Assembly (NCBI GenBank): GCA_964390645.1
Contig: CAYMLL010000114.1
Location: 1-21,408, forward strand
Reading direction: 5' to 3'
DNA: 21,408 nucleotides
DNA from: CAYMLL01 sp964390645
Lineage (GTDB): Bacteria > Planctomycetota > UBA8108
The notes below the pieces were generated by a model. It did no database searches, was not told where the DNA came from, and saw only the letters and a program-made list of their open reading frames with translations. Shown piece after piece: positions 17,322-21,408 of the stretch. The position numbers and the translations under genes are program-made. The first letter of the stretch is position 1; the number at the start of each line of letters is the position of its first letter.

Positions 17322-19211
17322 ATGGATCAGGTGAGGAACTCCGCCCTCGTCGAACACATACAGGGCGTGGTCACGACGGCAACCACGTCGCAGAGCGAGG
17401 TCGACCGAGAGCGCCTCCAGGAGGCGATAGAGCTCTGCGCCGAACTCGACACGGCCCTCGTACCCGTCGGACTCGTCCTCGCAGCGACGGCGGTTCTCGA
17501 GCGCCCGCGAGTCCGTCCCTTTCTGACACGCCTCCCGTCACTCTTGACGGACCGCGTGCGCGAGAAGCTGGACCGGGTCAGCGAGACCCTGCTGATGATC
17601 AGTGATCCGGACCTTCAGGCCAGCGGGGTCATCGCTGCATCGATCTTCGTGCAGCGCGCGTTACCCGACGGGATTCCCGGGCGACAGCGCATTCTGGAAT
17701 CGCTGCTGATCCTCGTCGATCCAGGATTCAAGGAGCGCACCGTACGCCACAGCGATGTCTTTCGGCTCCTCGCGCAGACGACTCAACGCCCGACTCTCAG
17801 CAGCCTGCCGGTGCACCTTTCAGAGATTTCCGACGCCCTCGAGGATGCCGCCTGCGACCTGGACGTCTTTCTCGACAACCCGATTGACCTCGTCGCCTCG
17901 GTGGGTATCCCGCAGGAATCCAACGAGCAGATCTTCAAGCAAGTCCGCGTCAAGAGTGGCGCCGACATCCCGATGCTCAACGACGAGCTGGACCAGATCG
18001 AGACGCTCGGAAAGATGGTCGGCTGGACCCGAGACGAGGCTCTCGAGTTCGTCACGAGCCTCTACGCACGCAAGACGATGGACGCACGATCCAAGATCGG
18101 CCTCTCGGTCACCGGGATCACCAACGTCATCATCGACCTGAAGGAGACTCTCGGGATTCCGATCGAGACTCTACGCGTCGAGGACAAGAAAGGCAGCGAT
18201 CCGTATACCTACGAATGGGATCCGGCCACGCTCGTACTCTTCGTGGGCCACCGCGGCACGCTCTCCTCACGATTATTGAAGGAGGCCCACCCGGCAATTG
18301 TCGAGCGCCTCAAGGAGGAAAAGGTCGACCGGGAAACCTCCGTTCTCGAGAAGGCGATCCTCAGGTACCAGACAGCGCGTGCCGAACGTGGAGGTGTGCT
18401 TCCCTCGGAAGAGGAGGAGGCTCCCGCGATCGCCGCGCTGGGCCGCTCGCTCGGGCTGGCGCAAGACCAGGCCTACGACGCGATCGCGACGATCTACCGC
18501 GAGACGACCCTGCCGCTCGGCATCAGCAAGAAGGAGAACGTGACTCTCCAGGGCCTCAGCGACCTCATCGACGAAATCGTCGGTCCCCAGCACGTCTCGC
18601 AAATCGCGGTCGACAAGACGCCGGATTCGCTCTTACCGATTTCCGTCGACCGAGAGAGCCGTACGTTAGTTCTCCACACCGGCTTCCCCTCGCTATCCGA
18701 CGCCGCGATCTTGCGCGTCTGCGAGGAGCGCTCCGTCGAGTCGCTGCCGCTTACGCAAGTCGATGCCGCGAGCCTCGTCGGCTATGTCGACTCGGAACTG
18801 CGAGGAAGCGTCTCGGTGGCTCACAATGTCAATCGCTTCGTCGAGGAGTTCGGGCTCGATCCCGAGCACGCGACCCCCTCCTTCGAGGACATGCTGGCCG
18901 GCTGCTCCGTCCTCGCCGAGAACGTGACGATTCACGCGCTGCGCGTCCTCGTCGCAACGCTCAACGAGCGCCTCGGGGACGACGGGCCCATCGATCTAGT
19001 GGCCGCCTTCTACCGTGATCTGCCCGACTCGGACACGGTCGACCATTCAGCCCTCGCCTGGCTCACACGCATCGAGGAGGAGGACTCGATGACGACCCTG
19101 ACCTTCAACTTCAACTACGGCGAAGGCAAGTCGAAGGTGCCACCGGTCTCCGACGAAGTCCTGTTCGACTGGTGCAGTCACTACTTGACCAAGTCGATGG
19201 TCATCGAATAG
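17322..19211 (+). CDS. Uncharacterised 629-residue protein with three internal repeats
   Basis: I do not recognise this family. No signal peptide, membrane segment or nucleotide-binding motif is visible, so it is probably cytoplasmic. The ATG at 17322 has GGAG seven bases upstream; an earlier in-frame GTG (17271) has no such site. Residues 1-200 are mainly helical. After that the protein repeats a unit of about 100 residues: helices, then a beta segment, then helices. Unit 1 (about 226-330) has LGKMVGWTRDEALEFVTSLY and later ATLVLFVGHRG. Unit 2 (about 368-475) has LGRSLGLAQDQAYDAIATIY and RTLVLHTGFPS. Unit 3 (about 503-622), more diverged, has VEEFGLDPEHA and TTLTFNFNYG. The protein ends DWCSHYLTKSMVIE. 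The calm, acidic composition suggests a real, expressed protein. Neighbours (tRNA-Glu, a DUF1080 lipoprotein) give no clue. Confidence 0.85.
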   Translation: MDQVRNSALVEHIQGVVTTATTSQSEVDRERLQEAIELCAELDTALVPVGLVLAATAVLERPRVRPFLTRLPSLLTDRVREKLDRVSETLLMISDPDLQASGVIAASIFVQRALPDGIPGRQRILESLLILVDPGFKERTVRHSDVFRLLAQTTQRPTLSSLPVHLSEISDALEDAACDLDVFLDNPIDLVASVGIPQESNEQIFKQVRVKSGADIPMLNDELDQIETLGKMVGWTRDEALEFVTSLYARKTMDARSKIGLSVTGITNVIIDLKETLGIPIETLRVEDKKGSDPYTYEWDPATLVLFVGHRGTLSSRLLKEAHPAIVERLKEEKVDRETSVLEKAILRYQTARAERGGVLPSEEEEAPAIAALGRSLGLAQDQAYDAIATIYRETTLPLGISKKENVTLQGLSDLIDEIVGPQHVSQIAVDKTPDSLLPISVDRESRTLVLHTGFPSLSDAAILRVCEERSVESLPLTQVDAASLVGYVDSELRGSVSVAHNVNRFVEEFGLDPEHATPSFEDMLAGCSVLAENVTIHALRVLVATLNERLGDDGPIDLVAAFYRDLPDSDTVDHSALAWLTRIEEEDSMTTLTFNFNYGEGKSKVPPVSDEVLFDWCSHYLTKSMVIE

Positions 19212-19260
19212 ACAGCCAGTCGACGCGAGGAACAGACCAGGCGGCGGACGTGATCCCGAG

Positions 19261-19278
19261 ATGTCACGCTCGTGACAT
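19261..19278. repeat. 8+2+8 inverted repeat between convergent genes
   Basis: ATGTCACG and CGTGACAT flank CT, giving a perfect 8-base-pair hairpin or palindrome in the gap between the three-repeat gene and the convergent DUF1080 gene. There is no T run on either side, so it is not a standard terminator; it could still stop or pair transcripts from both sides. Confidence 0.5.
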
Positions 19279-19307
19279 CGCTCTGCGGGACCTGCCTCCG
19301 CGAAACC

Positions 19308-20174
19308 TCAACGCCCGGCCTTCGACTTCAACTCCGCAGAGGCTTCACGGTTATCGAGAGCCCCGCGAGAGAGGTCGAGTTCGCGGATCCAGATGTTGCG
19401 AAAGCGCGGGTTCTGACGATCGCCGTGATCCTGCAGGACGATCTTGCCCTTCGGGCCGTGCGCGGAATACTTCGCGAGCTTCCTCCAGACGACGCTTCCG
19501 TAGATCTCGGCGTTGTGCTGCACCAGAACGCCGTTGAGAAAGACCGTGAAGTACCCGGTCGAGACGAGCTTCCCGTCCTCGAAGCGCGGTGCCTTGAACA
19601 CGATGTCGTAGGTCTGCCATTCGCCCGGCTTGCGGCAGGGGTTCACCAGCGGCGGATGCTGGCCGTAGACAGAGCCGATGTAGCCGTCGGAATAGGTCGG
19701 GTTCTCCCAGTTGTCGAGGACCTGCACCTCGTACCTCTCCATGAAGATGATGCCACTGTTGCCCCTACCCTGGGAGACCTTCTTCGGCTTCGCGGGTGGC
19801 ATGTACTCGAGGTGGAGCTGGCAGTCGCCGAACTCACGCTTGGTGCGAATGTTGCCGGTGTTGTTCACCTCCATCGCACCGTCCACGAGTGCCCACATCT
19901 TCCCGCCCGAGCCTTGCCATTCGTCAAGGCTCGAGCCGTCGAAGAGAATGATCGCGTCCGACGGCGCGTCGGTCGCCGTCTCGCCGGGATCCACCTTGCG
20001 GGGCTTCGGCCGGTTGATGTCGTGCACCTTCCAGACAGAGTGGTGCTGCTGCGGCAGGCCCTTCATCCAGTTCGGACCTTCCTGCGCCCAGGTTTCCAGA
20101 ATCGTCTGATAGCCGGCCACCGAAAGACAGCCGGTCAGCGCGACCAGCGCCAGGACCTTCGTCGTCGAGCTCAT
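19308..20174 (-). CDS. DUF1080 (3-keto-disaccharide hydrolase-like) lipoprotein
   Basis: A 288-residue exported protein with the DUF1080 beta-sandwich fold, related to concanavalin-like lectins and to enzymes that cleave 3-keto-glycosides. The signal peptide ends in a lipobox, LTGC (Cys16), so it is probably anchored as a lipoprotein. Family features follow in order: ILFDGSSLDEW (76-86), GRGNSGIIFMERYEVQVLD (136-154), GSVYGQHPPL (167-176), GEWQTYDIVF (184-193), FLNGVLVQH (212-220) and KIVLQDHG...FRNIWIREL (244-266). The start has a strong AGGAGGT eight bases upstream. A promoter (TTGTTC-N17-TACGAT) lies 40-70 bases upstream. The natural substrate cannot be told from sequence. The gene is divergent from the RNA methyltransferase gene. 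Confidence 0.93.
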   Translation of the reverse strand: MSSTTKVLALVALTGCLSVAGYQTILETWAQEGPNWMKGLPQQHHSVWKVHDINRPKPRKVDPGETATDAPSDAIILFDGSSLDEWQGSGGKMWALVDGAMEVNNTGNIRTKREFGDCQLHLEYMPPAKPKKVSQGRGNSGIIFMERYEVQVLDNWENPTYSDGYIGSVYGQHPPLVNPCRKPGEWQTYDIVFKAPRFEDGKLVSTGYFTVFLNGVLVQHNAEIYGSVVWRKLAKYSAHGPKGKIVLQDHGDRQNPRFRNIWIRELDLSRGALDNREASAELKSKAGR

Positions 20175-20212
20175 GGGTCAAGACCTCCTCGGTTCGGTAG
20201 TAAGAGCCCTGC

Positions 20213-20241
20213 ATCGTAACCACCACCCGTACACGGAACAA
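20213..20241 (-). promoter_or_regulatory. Likely promoter of the DUF1080 gene
   Basis: The minus strand reads TTGTTC (20236-20241), 17 bases, TACGAT (20213-20218). Start of transcription would be near 20206, about 30 bases before the ATG, leaving room for the AGGAGGT site. Confidence 0.4.
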
Positions 20242-20280
20242 TCTCCACGCGCTCCCTCCCCCCAAGCTGACGGACCCCCT

Positions 20281-20309
20281 TGGACAGCGATGCCGCGAAC
20301 CGATATGCT
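20281..20309 (+). promoter_or_regulatory. Likely promoter of the RNA methyltransferase gene
   Basis: TGGACA (20281-20286) and TATGCT (20304-20309) are 17 bases apart, matching five and four of six consensus positions. The leader would be about 20 bases and contains no Shine-Dalgarno. Confidence 0.5.
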
Positions 20310-20335
20310 CTGGACCCGTTCCCGAGCCCCGAGCC

Positions 20336-21097
20336 ATGCCGATCATTCGCTCCCCCTCCAACCCGGCGCTGAAGCGCGTCCGCTCCGTCAACGCGGGGCG
20401 TGAGCCGGACCTGATCCTCCTGGAAGGCGATCTCCTGGTGGACGAGGCTCGCCTTCACGGCTTCGAGTTCGAACTCTGCCTGGTCTCGCGAGATCGGCCC
20501 GAGCGTCTGAAGGAGCTGGAGGATGGCGGTGTCGAGGTCCGGCAAGTCGAGGCCGGGCTCCTGGGCACCGTCAGTCGCCTGGTAACGTCACCCGGCATCC
20601 TCGCGCTGGTACGCGCCCCGGCGCGTCCGCCGTTCTCGGAGATGCCGATCACGTCAGATGCGCTCGTGGTCGTCGCCGCCGGCGTTGCCGATCCCGGCAA
20701 CCTCGGTACGCTGGCCCGTACGGCGGAGGCGGCGGGCGTATCGGCACTCATCGTGATCAAGGGCGGAGCACGCGTCTGGGGAGAAAAGGCGCTACGAGGC
20801 TCGATGGGAAGCCTCCTGCGCCTGCCCGTATTCACGATGCAGAGCTCTTCCGAAGCGCACCGAGCGCTGGCGGGTCGCGCCTTCCGCCAGGTTCTCGCCG
20901 CCACCCGGGGAGGTCGGTCTGCCCGGGAGTTTGACTGGTCCGGCACGGTGGCTCTCTGGCTCACCGCGGAGACCGGCGAGATTCCCGAGGTCGTCAGGGG
21001 TCTCGAGCCGGTGACGATCCCGATGACCGGATCCATCGAGTCGCTGAACGTATCCGCAGCGGCGGCCGTGCTCCTCTTCGCCGCCGGTCGCGTCTGA
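20336..21097 (+). CDS. TrmH/SpoU-family RNA 2'-O-methyltransferase
   Basis: A 253-residue SPOUT methyltransferase that would transfer a methyl group from S-adenosylmethionine to a ribose 2'-OH in rRNA or tRNA. Residues 1-100 look like the substrate-binding domain (IIRSPSNPALKRVRSV at the start, LLEGDLLVDEA at 28-38). The SPOUT domain has motif 1 GVADPGNLGTLARTAEAAG (116-134, with Arg128) and motif 3 IPMTGSIESLNVSAAAAVLL (228-247). Motif 2, normally GxExxG, is altered to LTAETGEIPE (209-218). The pattern resembles RlmB/TrmH-like proteins, but the exact target base cannot be assigned, so I give no symbol. The ATG has no Shine-Dalgarno but lies about 26 bases after a good promoter. Confidence 0.93.
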   Translation: MPIIRSPSNPALKRVRSVNAGREPDLILLEGDLLVDEARLHGFEFELCLVSRDRPERLKELEDGGVEVRQVEAGLLGTVSRLVTSPGILALVRAPARPPFSEMPITSDALVVVAAGVADPGNLGTLARTAEAAGVSALIVIKGGARVWGEKALRGSMGSLLRLPVFTMQSSSEAHRALAGRAFRQVLAATRGGRSAREFDWSGTVALWLTAETGEIPEVVRGLEPVTIPMTGSIESLNVSAAAAVLLFAAGRV

Positions 21098-21325
21098 CGC
21101 CGTCGCGTCCGACAGCCGGACCTGACACGGTACGGCCCCGCCAACCTCACGACCGTCCGCGGACAGGTCCTGGCGCTCCGGAGAACCGATCGCCGCCGGA
21201 CAGTCGACAGGTGGGACTCCACCCTTCTCGAGATCCACGAGAGGCCGCTCGCGGTCGGGCCCCCGGCAGAATCCGCAGATCCCGTCTCTGCCAGCAGCGC
21301 CTCACCGACCTTCGGAAAGCAAAAA

Positions 21326-21354
21326 GCCCTCCGCAACTCGTTGCTGCGGAGGGC
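21326..21354 (-). terminator. Intrinsic terminator of tRNA-Lys
   Basis: A perfect ten-base-pair stem (GCCCTCCGCA with TGCGGAGGGC) and nine-base loop is followed on the minus strand by five T. It begins six bases after the tRNA CCA end. On the plus strand it is followed only by TTTAAA, so it mainly serves the minus strand. Confidence 0.85.
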
Positions 21355-21360
21355 TTTAAA

Positions 21361-21408
21361 TGGTGGGAGCTCGGGAAATCGAATCCCGGACCTCCGGCTT
21401 AAAAGGCC
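21361..21408 (-). tRNA. tRNA-Lys (UUU anticodon), 3' part only
   Basis: The right window edge cuts this gene. On the minus strand the visible part has the anticodon loop CTTTTAA (anticodon TTT), the 3' half of the anticodon stem GCCGG, a five-base variable loop, the T arm CGGGA-TTCGATT-TCCCG, the acceptor strand AGCTCCC, discriminator A and encoded CCA. The 5' half lies beyond the window. Confidence 0.93.

Overview
This GC-rich bacterial window holds 12 confident protein-coding genes, one complete tRNA gene and one tRNA gene cut by the right edge. Gene content suggests a Planctomycetota-like or similar uncultured lineage. The clues are an exported protein ending in dockerin-like EF-hand repeats, a DUF1080 (3-keto-disaccharide hydrolase-like) lipoprotein, an FHA-GAF-sigma54 activator, a long PrkA kinase and a MoxR ATPase. 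This assignment is inferred from gene families only. No insertion sequence, phage gene, CRISPR array or rRNA was seen.

Left part (1-6208): a minus-strand pair, polyprenyl diphosphate synthase then D-Ala-D-Ala ligase, supplies isoprenoid and peptidoglycan precursors. Divergent from it, a near-consensus promoter reads into a secreted cohesin/dockerin-like protein. Then come dapB (lysine/diaminopimelate synthesis) and an exported protein with a histone-like lysine/alanine-rich insert, both on the minus strand.

Middle (6209-13721): a 719-base gap with no convincing gene leads to an overlapping mazG-moxR pair. Converging on it is a minus-strand signalling pair: an FHA-GAF-AAA+ sigma54 activator upstream and the serine kinase PrkA downstream, separated by a 361-base leader with symmetrical elements.

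Right part (13722-21408): L-lysine 6-aminotransferase and glutaryl-CoA dehydrogenase converge on a long gap. Together they represent the first and a late step of lysine breakdown through aminoadipate. After tRNA-Glu comes a 629-residue protein I cannot assign to any family; it appears to be built from three copies of a roughly 100-residue alpha/beta unit. The window closes with a DUF1080 lipoprotein divergent from a SpoU/TrmH-type RNA methyltransferase, and a tRNA-Lys with its terminator.

Expression signals look consistent. Several promoters resemble TTGACA-N16-TANAAT. Three genes (polyprenyl synthase, mazG, glutaryl-CoA dehydrogenase) have a -10 element only 6-9 bases before the ATG and no Shine-Dalgarno, so they are probably leaderless. 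Other genes carry clear AGGAGG-type sites, so both modes of initiation seem to coexist.
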